A DNA stretch of 64,000 nt from Thalassospira indica (GCF_003403095.1 NZ_CP031555.1:3784001-3848000); one strand, 5' to 3'; numbered from the stretch's first letter, positions 8,192 through 17,485 are shown. Numbers and translations: made by a program. Notes: generated from the sequence alone by a model not told the origin.

Positions 8192-8219
8192 AAGGGTGGT
8201 ATCACGTGATACCACCCTT
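8192..8219 (-). terminator. Perfect 28-bp palindrome, probable terminator of glutathione reductase
   Basis: AAGGGTGGTATCAC (8192-8205) is followed by its exact reverse complement (8206-8219). Read on the minus strand, CCTTTT follows, which fits a terminator 12 bases after the stop of the reductase gene. It also ends the plus-strand small gene, whose stop is at 8183, so it may serve both directions. Confidence 0.7.
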
Positions 8220-8231
8220 ACCAAAGCTCAT

Positions 8232-9593
8232 TCAGTCGCTAACCGGGAAGCGCATGGTGACGAATTCTTCCGCCGCAGAAGGATGAACGGCAACCGTCTG
8301 ATCGAACTGGGCCTTGGTTGCGCCCATGCGGACAGCAATGCCGATGCCCTGAATGATTTCAGCCGCATCCGGGCCGACCATATGCGCGCCAAGCACAACA
8401 TCGGTGGTTTTGTCGACCACAAGTTTCATCAGCGTTTTTTCATCCCGGCCCGAAAGCGTATGGCGCATGGGCTTGAAGGTCGATTTATAGATTTCGATAT
8501 CCTTGCCCTTATCGCGCGCTTCTTCCTCGGAAAGCCCGACGGTGCCAACCGGTGGCTGGCTAAACACTGCGGTCGGGATGGCCTGATAGGACATTGACCA
8601 AGGCTTGCCGCCATAAACGGTATCGGCAAAGGACATGCCTTCCTTGATCGCGACCGGGGTCAGTTGCACGTGATCGCGGACATCGCCAACGGCATAGATG
8701 TTTGGAACGCTGGTCTGCAAACCAGCATTGGTTTTGATCGCCCCGCGGTCGTTCAATTCCACCCCGGCCTGTTCAAGACCCAGACCATGGGTTTTCGGTT
8801 CACGCCCCGTGGCAAACATGATGGCATCGACTTCCTGATGACCACCGCCGGTCAGCGTCAGGCTGAGCGAGCCGTCGTCATTCTTTTCAATCGCCGTCAC
8901 ATTGGTATCCAGGCGCAGATCAATACCCTTTTTGACGATTTCGGCGGCCAGATGGTTGCGGATATCGTTATCAAAGCCGCGCAGGATCTGATCACCGCGA
9001 TAGAACTGGATCACATTTGCGCCAAGACCGGCAAAGATACCGGCAAATTCAACGGCAATGTAACCGCCGCCAACAACGGCAATGCGTTCGGGCAGGTCTT
9101 CAAGGTGGAAGGCCTGATTGGATGAAATCGCATGTTCGATACCCGGAATATCGGGCATCACCGGCGTCCCACCCACCGCAATCAGAATGCGTTCGGCGGT
9201 CACTGTCTTGTCGCCGACTTCAAGGGTGTGGGCATCTTTCAGGACCGCACGGCTTTCAAACAGCTCGACATTCGATCCCTTCAAAAGGCTTTTATAGATG
9301 CCATTGAGACGATTGATCTCGGTATCCTTGTTTTCGATCAGGGTCTTCCAGCTAAAAGTCGGCTCGCCCGGAAGGGTCCAGCCATAGGCGGAGGCATCTT
9401 CGAAATCCTCGGCAAAGTGTGCGCCGTATACCAGCAGTTTTTTCGGCACACAGCCACGGATCACGCAGGTGCCGCCGACCTGGCTTTCTTCGGCGATGGC
9501 GACCTTGGCACCATATCCCGATGCCACGCGGGCAGCGCGCACACCACCCGAACCGGCACCAACAACAAACAAATCAAAATCATAGTCCGACAT
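8232..9593 (-). CDS. gor: Glutathione-disulfide reductase
   Basis: A 453-residue flavoprotein disulfide reductase. The N-terminus has the FAD-binding GAGSGGVRAARVA motif. The redox-active pair is in GGTCVIRGCVPKKL (residues about 39-52), and a second Rossmann motif GGGYIAVEFAGIF binds NADPH. The C-terminal HPSAAEEFVTMR carries the His-Glu pair that completes the active site. It reduces GSSG with NADPH in the cytoplasm. The start at 9593 (AGGAA upstream) gives the normal family length; an upstream open extension lacks any family similarity. The gene stands alone, in the same window as glutamate-cysteine ligase at 41498. Confidence 0.95.
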   Translation of the reverse strand: MSDYDFDLFVVGAGSGGVRAARVASGYGAKVAIAEESQVGGTCVIRGCVPKKLLVYGAHFAEDFEDASAYGWTLPGEPTFSWKTLIENKDTEINRLNGIYKSLLKGSNVELFESRAVLKDAHTLEVGDKTVTAERILIAVGGTPVMPDIPGIEHAISSNQAFHLEDLPERIAVVGGGYIAVEFAGIFAGLGANVIQFYRGDQILRGFDNDIRNHLAAEIVKKGIDLRLDTNVTAIEKNDDGSLSLTLTGGGHQEVDAIMFATGREPKTHGLGLEQAGVELNDRGAIKTNAGLQTSVPNIYAVGDVRDHVQLTPVAIKEGMSFADTVYGGKPWSMSYQAIPTAVFSQPPVGTVGLSEEEARDKGKDIEIYKSTFKPMRHTLSGRDEKTLMKLVVDKTTDVVLGAHMVGPDAAEIIQGIGIAVRMGATKAQFDQTVAVHPSAAEEFVTMRFPVSD

Positions 9594-9820
9594 GCGGAAA
9601 TTCCTGTTTTTGGTCAATTGACAACATGGCGCCAAATGTAGGGCGAATTTGCCAAGAGTCGAGGCAAAACACGGTAAACCGGGCGTAAAATCCGCGTGAA
9701 AGGGCCCCAGGGTGCCCGCAAAGGCGCAAGATGCCGCTATGGGATAGCTTTTATAAACTTTCGCGCTATATGATGGCAAAGACGCGATGGGGATTGCGAC
9801 AACTTGATAGGATTTTATCC

Positions 9821-10240
9821 ATGAACGACCATATCCACGGTCAGGATGCGTCTTTTGACAATGCTCCGCGCTATACTGACGAGCGCGGCGGGAATACGGC
9901 CGCTGTCTGTTACGGGCTGATGATCGCAACCCTGTTTACCGCCTTTGCGACAGGCTTTATCGCACTGATTGTGTCCTATATCGCGCGTGAAGACGACAAT
10001 CACTGGACCAACAGCCATTACACCTTTGTGATCCGCACATTCTGGATCAGCATTCTGTATGCCATCATTCTTGGCTTCTTCACCTTCGTGATTGGCTGGA
10101 TCCCGCTTCTGGGCTGGGCTGTCGTCGGGTTGATGGCACTTTACACCACCGCCTGGTTTATCGGGCGTAATGTGATCGGCCTTCTGCGTGCGTTGAATGG
10201 CCGCCCGATTGATAACCCGCAAAGCTGGTTCTTTGGCTGA
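9821..10240 (+). CDS. DUF4870-like small membrane protein
   Basis: A 139-residue protein with three or four hydrophobic segments (from NTAAVCYGLMIATLFTAFAT to GWAVVGLMALYTTAWFIGRN). It ends in LLRALNGRPIDNPQSWFFG, a tail like that of DUF4870/YGGT-type small membrane proteins in which a reused GRPI-NP-W motif follows the last helix. Function is unknown. ATG at 9821 has AGGA upstream; an open extension to 9731 is probably untranslated. It lies between glutathione reductase (divergent) and the dGTPase gene. Confidence 0.75.
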   Translation: MNDHIHGQDASFDNAPRYTDERGGNTAAVCYGLMIATLFTAFATGFIALIVSYIAREDDNHWTNSHYTFVIRTFWISILYAIILGFFTFVIGWIPLLGWAVVGLMALYTTAWFIGRNVIGLLRALNGRPIDNPQSWFFG

Positions 10241-10352
10241 TCGCCCATAAATACGGTGCAATCGGGTCAAAGACTGTTTGTCCGATTGCACCGGACTCCC
10301 CGGCCCGTTAAAGTTGCCCGATAATAACATTTGATTTGGACAGGGGTAAAAA

Positions 10353-11801
10353 GTGGCGTCGTCTGTACAGGGTTCCGGCGATAAAATGCGCTGGGAAGAT
10401 CTTCTTTCTTCTCATCGGCTTGAATTCAAGGACGGCAAAATTCGCCTGCCCGAAGGTGCCCCCTATCCGACACCCGATGGCCGAAGCCCGTTTCAGATCG
10501 ATGTTGATCGGGTAATATTTTCATCCTCGTTCCGGCGTCTGCAAAACAAGACGCAGGTTCACCCCTTATCCGAAAATGATCATGTCCATACCCGCCTGAC
10601 CCACACGATCGAGGTCGGCTCGGTCGGGCAGTCATTGGGACTGATGGCCGGTGCGCATATCGTCAAAAAACTGCCCAAGGGATCGGAAACCACCGTGGCC
10701 GATATCGGGTATATGGTGCAGGCAGCATGTCTTGCGCATGATATCGGTAACCCGCCATTCGGGCATTCCGGCGAGGACGCCATCAATGAATGGTTCACCA
10801 CATCGCGCCTTGCCAAGGACGAGCTGACATCACGCCTTTCCGGGCCAGAACTTGAAGACCTGCGCCATTTCGAAGGCAACGCCCAGGGGTTACGCATCAT
10901 CAGCCAGCTTGAAATGAAGCGCTTTGACGGCGGGCTTAATCTTACTTACGGCACGCTGGGCAGTTTCATCAAATATCCGCGCAGTACGTCGGTCCCTGAT
11001 GCGCGCCGCAAGGAATATACCGGCCTTAAAAAGCCCGGCTATTATCAGGCAGAGCGCGACATTGCGTATGCAATTGCACGTGTCTGCGGCCTGTCACCGC
11101 TTGAAGGGTTTGATGGCGCATGGCGGCGTCATCCGCTGGTTTATCTGGTCGAGGCGGCTGATGATATCTGCTACTCGGTTGTCGATCTTGAGGATGGCTG
11201 GGAATTGGGCTGTGTGAGTTTCGAGGAAGTCGAACGTGCGCTTGCCCCGATTGCCCGCCATCCGGAAAAATATGAAGGCGATGCCGAACAACGCTGGAAA
11301 GACCTGCGCTCGGAAGGCTGGTATGCCGAAAAATCCGAAGATGACCGGATCGGCTTCCTACGCGGCAAGGCGATTGGCAACCTAGTCAAGGCCGCGGTTG
11401 ATGCCTTCATCGAACATGAAGACGCATTGCTTTCCGGCACCATCGAAGGTGACCTGTTGGCCAACACCCCGCTTGGCCCCTATGCCAAGGCCTGCAAGAA
11501 ACTTGCGGTGCAAAAAATCTATAACGCGCCGCATGTCCTGCCGATTGAAATGGCCGGGTTTGAGGTCATTAATGGCCTGCTGGATAGCTTTGTTCGGGCC
11601 GCCATCGACATTGACGAGCATAAAAATCATGGCAAACGTCTGCCACCACAGGCGGATCGCATCGACAAGCTTCTGTCGGGCAAGCTGATGGGAGCCCCCG
11701 ACCTCTATAGCCGTCTGATGCGGGTGATGGATTACATTTCCGGCATGACGGATCGTTATGCGGTGACACTGTTCAGGAAGCTTCAGGGCATTACCATCTA
11801 A
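10353..11801 (+). CDS. dgt: Deoxyguanosinetriphosphate triphosphohydrolase-like protein
   Basis: An HD-domain dNTPase of 482 residues, splitting dGTP or other dNTPs into the nucleoside and triphosphate. The early block FSSSFRRLQNKTQVHPLSEN is followed by HVHTRLTHTIEVGSVGQSLG, which has the first metal-binding His. CLAHDIGNPPFGHSGEDA has the HD pair. GTG at 10353 sits behind CAGGGG; an ATG 33 bases later is the alternative. Length and motif order are typical of the dGTPase type 2 group common in alphaproteobacteria. A strong bidirectional terminator follows. Confidence 0.93.
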   Translation: MASSVQGSGDKMRWEDLLSSHRLEFKDGKIRLPEGAPYPTPDGRSPFQIDVDRVIFSSSFRRLQNKTQVHPLSENDHVHTRLTHTIEVGSVGQSLGLMAGAHIVKKLPKGSETTVADIGYMVQAACLAHDIGNPPFGHSGEDAINEWFTTSRLAKDELTSRLSGPELEDLRHFEGNAQGLRIISQLEMKRFDGGLNLTYGTLGSFIKYPRSTSVPDARRKEYTGLKKPGYYQAERDIAYAIARVCGLSPLEGFDGAWRRHPLVYLVEAADDICYSVVDLEDGWELGCVSFEEVERALAPIARHPEKYEGDAEQRWKDLRSEGWYAEKSEDDRIGFLRGKAIGNLVKAAVDAFIEHEDALLSGTIEGDLLANTPLGPYAKACKKLAVQKIYNAPHVLPIEMAGFEVINGLLDSFVRAAIDIDEHKNHGKRLPPQADRIDKLLSGKLMGAPDLYSRLMRVMDYISGMTDRYAVTLFRKLQGITI

Positions 11802-11802
11802 C

Positions 11803-11830
11803 AAAAACCCGGCCAGATGGCCGGGTTTTT
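11803..11830. terminator. Bidirectional terminator between dgt and cysH
   Basis: AAAAACCCGGCC and GGCCGGGTTTTT enclose a short loop, with A and T runs on both sides. It serves the converging dGTPase and APS reductase genes. Confidence 0.92.
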
Positions 11831-11849
11831 CATGAAAGCGTAATTAGGC

Positions 11850-12593
11850 TTAGATGATGTAGTGAATGCCGCACTCGGTTTTATCTTGCCCGGCCCAGCG
11901 TCCGGCGCGGACATCGGTCGTGTTGGGGTCAACACGTTCGGTGCAGGGCATGCAACCGATTGACAGGAAACCTTCGGCCTCAAGCGGATGACGCGGCAAC
12001 GCGCGATGTTCAAAGATGTCTTCGATATCTTCGCGCTTGTACCCCGCCAGCGGATTGATCTTGATCCGCGACCCCGCCGGTTCAATCACCGGAAGCGCAT
12101 CGCGTTCGCCACCGTGGAAGCGTTTGCGACCGGTCAGCCAGGCGTCATAGCCTTCCAGCGCACGCTGAAGCGGCTCCACCTTGCGCAGGTAGCAGCATTT
12201 CGCCACGTCCGAGGCGAACAGCATGCCGTTGGGGTCCTCGGCCTCCAACTTTTCCTCGTCCGGGCGCATGATCTTGATATTGGTCAGGCCCAAATGATCA
12301 ACCAGCTTTTCGCGATAGGTATGCGTTTCGCCAAACAGCTTGCGGGTATCAAGGAAGATCACCGGCAGATCACGGTCGACCTCGGCCACCAGCGCCAGAA
12401 GGGCGGCAGCCTCTGTCCCGAAGGATGAGGTCATGGTGATGCGGCCGTTGAATTCTTCATGCACCATCGGTTCGATCAGTGACACACCCTGAAGGTGCCC
12501 ATATTGATCCATCAAACGGGCGGCACGATCGGTGGCCTCCTCAACAGACATGGACCCGCCGGTGACGATGTCTTCTTCACGCATGACATTCAT
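11850..12593 (-). CDS. cysH: Assimilatory adenylyl-sulfate (APS) reductase
   Basis: A 247-residue CysH-family reductase that converts activated sulfate to sulfite. It has the SSFGTEAA nucleotide-binding start, the CC pair in ASDVAKCCYLRKVEPL, the second pair in GCMPCTERVDP, and the C-terminal TECGIH catalytic cysteine. Two cysteine pairs bind a [4Fe-4S] cluster, the mark of the APS-using type rather than the cluster-free PAPS reductase of enteric bacteria. ATG at 12593 has GGAGG eight bases upstream and overlaps the stop of the siroheme gene by ATGA, so the two are translationally coupled. Confidence 0.93.
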   Translation of the reverse strand: MNVMREEDIVTGGSMSVEEATDRAARLMDQYGHLQGVSLIEPMVHEEFNGRITMTSSFGTEAAALLALVAEVDRDLPVIFLDTRKLFGETHTYREKLVDHLGLTNIKIMRPDEEKLEAEDPNGMLFASDVAKCCYLRKVEPLQRALEGYDAWLTGRKRFHGGERDALPVIEPAGSRIKINPLAGYKREDIEDIFEHRALPRHPLEAEGFLSIGCMPCTERVDPNTTDVRAGRWAGQDKTECGIHYII

Positions 12594-13150
12594 GGCAGCC
12601 ACCTCCGCTGATCGATATATTCATCGGTCTTGCGCAAAAGGGTTTGCATGTCGGCCCCGTCGGCCTTCCATTTTTCACGCTGTTTGGACAGTTCGTGCAA
12701 GCGCTGTTCCCAGCTTGGCACCAGCCATTTTTCAAGCGCGCGGCGAATACGACCGGCAAGGCGCGGGCTGTGCCCGTTGGTCGAAACCGTGATCATCAGA
12801 TCACCGCGCTGAATACGCGCGGGCGACGAAAAATCACAATATTGTTTAACGTCCTCGACATTGGCAATCGTGCCAACGGCCTTGGCAATGGAGGCCAGCT
12901 CGGCTGCCTTTTTAAGATCAAGGTCGATGATAAACATGATGGAGGCCGCGTTGACATCCGCCGAATTTGGCAAATAGCGCTGCAACCGATCACCGGCCTG
13001 TTCGGCCAGTTCGGGTATCGGGTCTTCAGAATAGACGGTAACGTATTTTGCCCCATCACCGTCAAACTGGCGCAAACGGTTCAGGGTGGCCTGACCGTTG
13101 CCGACCAAAGCGACCGAAAGTCGCGTCAGGTCCAGATTGATGGGAAACAT
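12590..13150 (-). CDS. Met8-like precorrin-2 dehydrogenase/sirohydrochlorin ferrochelatase
   Basis: A 186-residue protein matching only the N-terminal third of CysG. It begins MFPINLDLTRLSVALVGNG, a Rossmann start in the NAD-binding style, and continues with MITVSTNGHSPRLAGRIRRALE, the typical substrate-binding block. No uroporphyrinogen methyltransferase domain is attached, so precorrin-2 must come from a separate CobA. The enzyme supplies siroheme for sulfite reductase, consistent with its coupling to APS reductase. Sulfite reductase itself is not in the window. AGAGGA precedes the ATG. Confidence 0.9.
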   Translation of the reverse strand: MFPINLDLTRLSVALVGNGQATLNRLRQFDGDGAKYVTVYSEDPIPELAEQAGDRLQRYLPNSADVNAASIMFIIDLDLKKAAELASIAKAVGTIANVEDVKQYCDFSSPARIQRGDLMITVSTNGHSPRLAGRIRRALEKWLVPSWEQRLHELSKQREKWKADGADMQTLLRKTDEYIDQRRWLP

Positions 13151-13230
13151 CGTCGATCCTCTAATGCGGGTTTCTCTCTATTGCCCATGACTATGAGTGT
13201 GGATAGCAAATTATTCAATACATTTTTTAT

Positions 13231-13243
13231 GTGTTTTATACAC
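13231..13243. promoter_or_regulatory. AT-rich promoter region with small dyad upstream of the siroheme/cysH operon
   Basis: The 250-base gap between the siroheme gene and heme A synthase is markedly AT-rich. GTGT-TTTAT-ACAC forms a small dyad at 13231-13243, about 80 bases upstream of the siroheme gene start. It could be part of its promoter or an operator for a sulfur regulator. No clear -35/-10 pair could be fixed. Confidence 0.3.
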
Positions 13244-13402
13244 AAACAACACTAAATATTGGTATTTAATAGTTGCGAACTGACTGATCCATCAGACCCG
13301 ATTTTTCCGTAAAGCTTTTCCTGCAATTCTTGCAAAATCGCCCTATATTGGGCCAAATTTCAAAACCCGTCCGCCAGAAGATACCTTCAAGAGAGCGTCC
13401 AG

Positions 13403-14458
13403 ATGTCCAGCAGTGCCTCCCCTGCCCTGTCCGAAGTCAGCCTTGCGCAACCACAAGCCAACAAAAACGTCGCCATCTGGCTGTTTTCCTGCGCGGCGAT
13501 GGTGTTCATCATGGTGGTGATCGGCGGCTTGACGCGCCTGACGGAGTCCGGGCTTTCGATTGTGGAATGGCGGCCGTTCACCGGCATCATTCCGCCGATG
13601 AATGAAGCGGACTGGCAGACGCTTTATGAAAAATACAGCCAGTATCCCGAGTTCCAGAAAATCAACGCCTGGATGTCGGTCGAGGATTTCAAATCGATCT
13701 TCTGGCTCGAATTCATCCACCGCCTGTGGGGACGGTTGATCGGGATTGTGTTCTTCATCCCGTTCGTTTGGTTCCTGGCCAAGAAATCAATTGATCGCGC
13801 AACCAAGTGGAAGCTCTGGGGTCTTTTCATTCTGGGCGGTCTGCAGGGCCTGATGGGCTGGTACATGGTGATGAGCGGTCTGGTTGATCGCCCTGATGTC
13901 AGCCAGTATCGCCTGACGGCGCACTTTGGTCTGGCACTGGTGATCTTCATCGCCCTGCTGTGGGTCGCCCTGCAACAGCTGAGCCCACGTGTGACAACCA
14001 CCGCATCGTCAAAGCGCGCCTTGCAGTTGCTGTGTTTGATTGTGTTTACCGCCCTGTCCGGCGGCTTTGTTGCCGGCCTTAATGCCGGGCACATATACAA
14101 CACCTTCCCGCTGATGGACGGGCAGCTGATCCCCGATGGCCTGTTCGTATTTGATCCGGCTTGGCTGGCGCCATTTGAGGACCATATGACGGTACAGTGG
14201 GATCATCGCTGGCTGGCGAAACTGACATTCGTGATGGTGCTGGTGTTCTGGTGGCGTGCTGGCAAATGGGACCTTAACCCCAACCAACGCTTTGCCACCC
14301 ATCAGGTTCTGCTTGCGGCCTGCCTGCAGGTCACGCTTGGCATCACAACCCTTCTGACTGTCGTGTGGTTGCCGCTGGGTGTCGCCCATCAGGCCGGTGC
14401 GGTGGTTCTGGTTGGGGCGACGACCTATGCCGCCTACAAACTGCGCGATGCGACCTAG
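13403..14458 (+). CDS. ctaA: Heme A synthase (COX15/CtaA)
   Basis: An inner-membrane heme O monooxygenase of 351 residues with about eight membrane helices. The family hallmark GGLTRLTESGLSIVEWRPFT occurs at residues about 38-57, followed by the GIIPPMNEADW loop. Histidines for heme binding appear in EFIHRLWGRLIG, in LTAHFGLAL and in DHRWLAKL. It supplies heme A to cytochrome aa3 oxidase. It stands alone, divergent from the siroheme operon and convergent with DUF3422, with no oxidase genes nearby. Confidence 0.95.
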   Translation: MSSSASPALSEVSLAQPQANKNVAIWLFSCAAMVFIMVVIGGLTRLTESGLSIVEWRPFTGIIPPMNEADWQTLYEKYSQYPEFQKINAWMSVEDFKSIFWLEFIHRLWGRLIGIVFFIPFVWFLAKKSIDRATKWKLWGLFILGGLQGLMGWYMVMSGLVDRPDVSQYRLTAHFGLALVIFIALLWVALQQLSPRVTTTASSKRALQLLCLIVFTALSGGFVAGLNAGHIYNTFPLMDGQLIPDGLFVFDPAWLAPFEDHMTVQWDHRWLAKLTFVMVLVFWWRAGKWDLNPNQRFATHQVLLAACLQVTLGITTLLTVVWLPLGVAHQAGAVVLVGATTYAAYKLRDAT

Positions 14459-14473
14459 TTCGCAAACACCACG

Positions 14474-15748
14474 TCAGTCATCGGCACGATGCAGCGCCTT
14501 ACGGATGCGGTGCATCGAAAACCAGATCGCGCCCAGCACCAGCGGCACGGCAACACCTGTGGCAACCCGGTCATTGATCGGAACCCCGGTATCCTTGATC
14601 GCCTTGAACAGGTAACCCAGAAGCCCGACCGCATAATAGGTGATGGCGGCCACCGACAAACCTTCAACGGTTTGTTGCAGGCGCAGTTGCAGCTTCACAC
14701 GCCGATCCATGCTGGCCAGAAGGTCACGGTTTTGCGCCTCAAGCAGGATGTCGACACGGGTACGCAGCAGGTTGTTGGCCCGTGCGACACGCTTTGACAA
14801 AACTTCCAGCCGATCGCCGATATTCTGGCAGGTCCGCATGGCCGGGGCCAATCGCCGTTCAAGGAATTCGGCAATTGTTTGCATGCCCTCGATGCGTTCC
14901 TCGCGGAGTTCCCCCAGACGTGCCTGCACGATGCGATAATAGGCGCGTGCCGCACTGAAACGGTAATTGAGCGACGCTGCCATTTCCTCGGTCTGGGCGG
15001 CAAGGTCAGTCAGTTTGGCAAGCGTTTCTTCATCGTTGGTCTGGGTTTTACTCGCCATTTCGGCGGTGATTTCCGACAGGCGGGTATCAATTTCCGACAC
15101 CTTTGGCGTGGCAGTATGTGCTAGCGGGAAGGCCAGCAGGGCCATCATGCGATAGACCTCGATTTCTTTAAGCCGCTGCACCAGACGCCCGGCCTGAAGG
15201 TGTTCTAGGCCACAATCCTTGATCAGGATGCGCCCAAACCCGTCGCCATGCAGACGAAAATCCGTCCAGACCTGCGCGGTACCGCCCAGTATGCGGCTGC
15301 CGGTCAGGCCATTATGATCAAACAACCGCGACAGTTCATCGTCACTCCGCTCAGCCTTGTCGACGACAATGTGTAACCCCACCAGCAATTGCCCGGGTGT
15401 ATCATCAAGCCAATCACGCGGCACAAGATTGATCACCGGGTCTTCAAACGGATTATCAAACGGCTCGGTGCGCTTGAACACATAGACCGTGAATTCCGCA
15501 TGCCGTTCCCAGATAACGGAAAATCCGTCACAAGCGGCTTCAAAATATTTCTGATCCTGGGCAGGTGGCGTCAGGCTATAGCGATGGCAAAAGGCGGTGA
15601 AATGGTCGCGCACCGCCTGATCAAGGTCTTCGCCGGTTTGAAAGGCGAGACAGGAACAACGCGCAGGGCTGGTCACCCCGCCAAATGGCCTTGCATGGAT
15701 TTCATTATGAAGGGTGACGCGCTGGGGATGTTCGACAAACATTGCCAC
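14474..15748 (-). CDS. DUF3422 family membrane-anchored protein
   Basis: A 424-residue protein of the uncharacterised DUF3422 family, recognised by its start (HPQRVTLHNEIHARPFG) and overall plan. The middle (about 210-330) is rich in charged heptad-like segments and probably forms a coiled coil. Two hydrophobic helices close to the C-terminus (AAITYYAVGLLGYLFKAI and VATGVAVPLVLGAIWFSM) anchor it to the membrane, giving a CorA-like outline of a large cytoplasmic domain plus a short two-helix tail. Function unknown. It ends 16 bases from the stop of heme A synthase on the other strand. Confidence 0.88.
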   Translation of the reverse strand: MAMFVEHPQRVTLHNEIHARPFGGVTSPARCSCLAFQTGEDLDQAVRDHFTAFCHRYSLTPPAQDQKYFEAACDGFSVIWERHAEFTVYVFKRTEPFDNPFEDPVINLVPRDWLDDTPGQLLVGLHIVVDKAERSDDELSRLFDHNGLTGSRILGGTAQVWTDFRLHGDGFGRILIKDCGLEHLQAGRLVQRLKEIEVYRMMALLAFPLAHTATPKVSEIDTRLSEITAEMASKTQTNDEETLAKLTDLAAQTEEMAASLNYRFSAARAYYRIVQARLGELREERIEGMQTIAEFLERRLAPAMRTCQNIGDRLEVLSKRVARANNLLRTRVDILLEAQNRDLLASMDRRVKLQLRLQQTVEGLSVAAITYYAVGLLGYLFKAIKDTGVPINDRVATGVAVPLVLGAIWFSMHRIRKALHRADD

Positions 15749-15951
15749 GGGCTTTCATAATTGGTTATTGCGGTCTATATAAACCACTCGGGTCCTGATT
15801 TTTTCCTGTGCCCGAACAAGTACCTGTATAGACGAAAGTCGAAGGCATCAGAAACCCTAAATTGAGTAAGGGAAAATACTGCCTTAACTGGAATATTATA
15901 CAGGGAAAGACATTTTCTCTGGCCGAACAATTCCGGCCCCAAGGAGGTTCC

Positions 15952-17385
15952 ATGACCGATCTTCGCACCACCGACAATCTGTTTTTCGCCAAGGGCGATC
16001 TCGATCGCGACCGGCTTGAATCACAGGTCAATGATGCGCTTAGCACTTCTGAAGACGGGGAACTCTTCCTTGAATATCGCCAATCCGAGAGCCTTGTCTG
16101 GGATGATGGGCGCTTGCGCAGTGCCAACTTTGACACCGCACAGGGGTTTGGTCTGCGTGCTGTTGCGGATGAAGCCACCGCCTTTTCGCATTCCAATGAA
16201 TTGTCCAATGACGCGGTTGCCCGCGCCGCCGAAACCGTCAAGGCGGTTGGATCGGGCCGCTCGGGCAAAGTCGATCTGGGATCGATCGGCACCAATGTAT
16301 CGCTTTATTCCGATGTGAACCCGCTGGGTGAAGCAACCTTTGAGGCCAAGGTTGACCTTCTAGCCCAGATTGATGCCTATGCCCGGTCGCGTGACCCGCG
16401 TGTTGTTCAGGTTTCGGCATCAATTTCCGGAAACTGGCAGGCAGTTCAGATCTGGCGTTCCGGCGGGCAGCGTATTGGCGATATTCGTCCCCTGGTCCGT
16501 TTCAACGTCTCGGTCGTTGTCAAACAGGGCGATCGCATGGAAACCGGATCGCACGGCGAAGGCGGGCGTATTGGCTATGACGGGTTCTTTGATGAAAAAA
16601 CCTGGAAAAAAGCGGTTGATGAATCACTCCGTCAGGCGGTTGTGAACCTTGATTCTGTTGCCGCCCCGGCTGGTGAAATGACCGTGGTGCTTGGACCGGG
16701 TTGGCCGGGAATTCTTTTGCACGAGGCAATTGGTCACGGACTTGAAGGTGATTTTAACCGCAAGGGCACGTCTGCCTTTGCCGGGCTGCTGGGCCAGCGG
16801 ATCGCATCGCCGGGTGTGACGGTGGTTGATGATGGCACCATCCATGACCGCCGCGGATCGCTTTCGATTGATGATGAAGGCACACCGACCCAGAAAACCG
16901 TCCTGATCGAGGATGGCATCCTCAAGGGCTTTATGCAGGATCGCCTGAACGCGCGCCTGACCGGTGTCAAATCCACCGGTAATGGACGTCGTCAGTCCTA
17001 TGCCCACGCCCCGATGCCACGCATGACCAACACTTATATGCTCGGTGGCGACAAGGAGCCGGAAGAAATTCTGGCCTCGGTCAAAAAGGGCATCTATGCC
17101 GTCAACTTTGGCGGCGGTCAGGTCGATATTACATCGGGTAAATTCGTGTTTTCGGCCTCCGAAGCCTATCTGATCGAGGATGGCAAACTTGGCGCACCGG
17201 TCAAGGGCGCGACCCTGATTGGCAACGGCCCGGACAGCCTGACCAAGGTGTCCATGATCGGCAACGACATGGCGCTTGATGATGGCATCGGCACCTGTGG
17301 CAAGGACGGGCAAGGTGTTCCTGTTGGTGTCGGCCAACCGACGCTCCGCATTGATGGTCTGACCGTCGGCGGGACCGCAGTATAA
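15952..17385 (+). CDS. tldD: Metalloprotease TldD
   Basis: A 477-residue TldD subunit of the TldD/TldE (PmbA) zinc protease, which processes modified peptides and some toxins or antitoxins. The metal site HEAIGHGLEGD (an HEXXXH motif) is intact. The C-terminal block GGGQVDITSGKFVFSASEAYLIEDG is typical. The start at 15952 has AAGGAGG at the ideal distance; an upstream TTG extension has no family match. Its partner PmbA lies about 32 kb away at 49760 rather than in an operon with it. Confidence 0.95.
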   Translation: MTDLRTTDNLFFAKGDLDRDRLESQVNDALSTSEDGELFLEYRQSESLVWDDGRLRSANFDTAQGFGLRAVADEATAFSHSNELSNDAVARAAETVKAVGSGRSGKVDLGSIGTNVSLYSDVNPLGEATFEAKVDLLAQIDAYARSRDPRVVQVSASISGNWQAVQIWRSGGQRIGDIRPLVRFNVSVVVKQGDRMETGSHGEGGRIGYDGFFDEKTWKKAVDESLRQAVVNLDSVAAPAGEMTVVLGPGWPGILLHEAIGHGLEGDFNRKGTSAFAGLLGQRIASPGVTVVDDGTIHDRRGSLSIDDEGTPTQKTVLIEDGILKGFMQDRLNARLTGVKSTGNGRRQSYAHAPMPRMTNTYMLGGDKEPEEILASVKKGIYAVNFGGGQVDITSGKFVFSASEAYLIEDGKLGAPVKGATLIGNGPDSLTKVSMIGNDMALDDGIGTCGKDGQGVPVGVGQPTLRIDGLTVGGTAV

Positions 17386-17485
17386 CCTTGGGTGACCTAT
17401 GGATAGGAGCAAAACCACCTTTCGATAAATTTACTATACGCAAGGTGCGAAATACTATCCATCCACACATGGCAACACCAACCTG

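Noticed and set aside
8664..9641. Several plus-strand open frames of 90-170 residues opposite glutathione reductase
   Set aside because: They are shadows of a well-supported flavoenzyme gene and show no own motifs.
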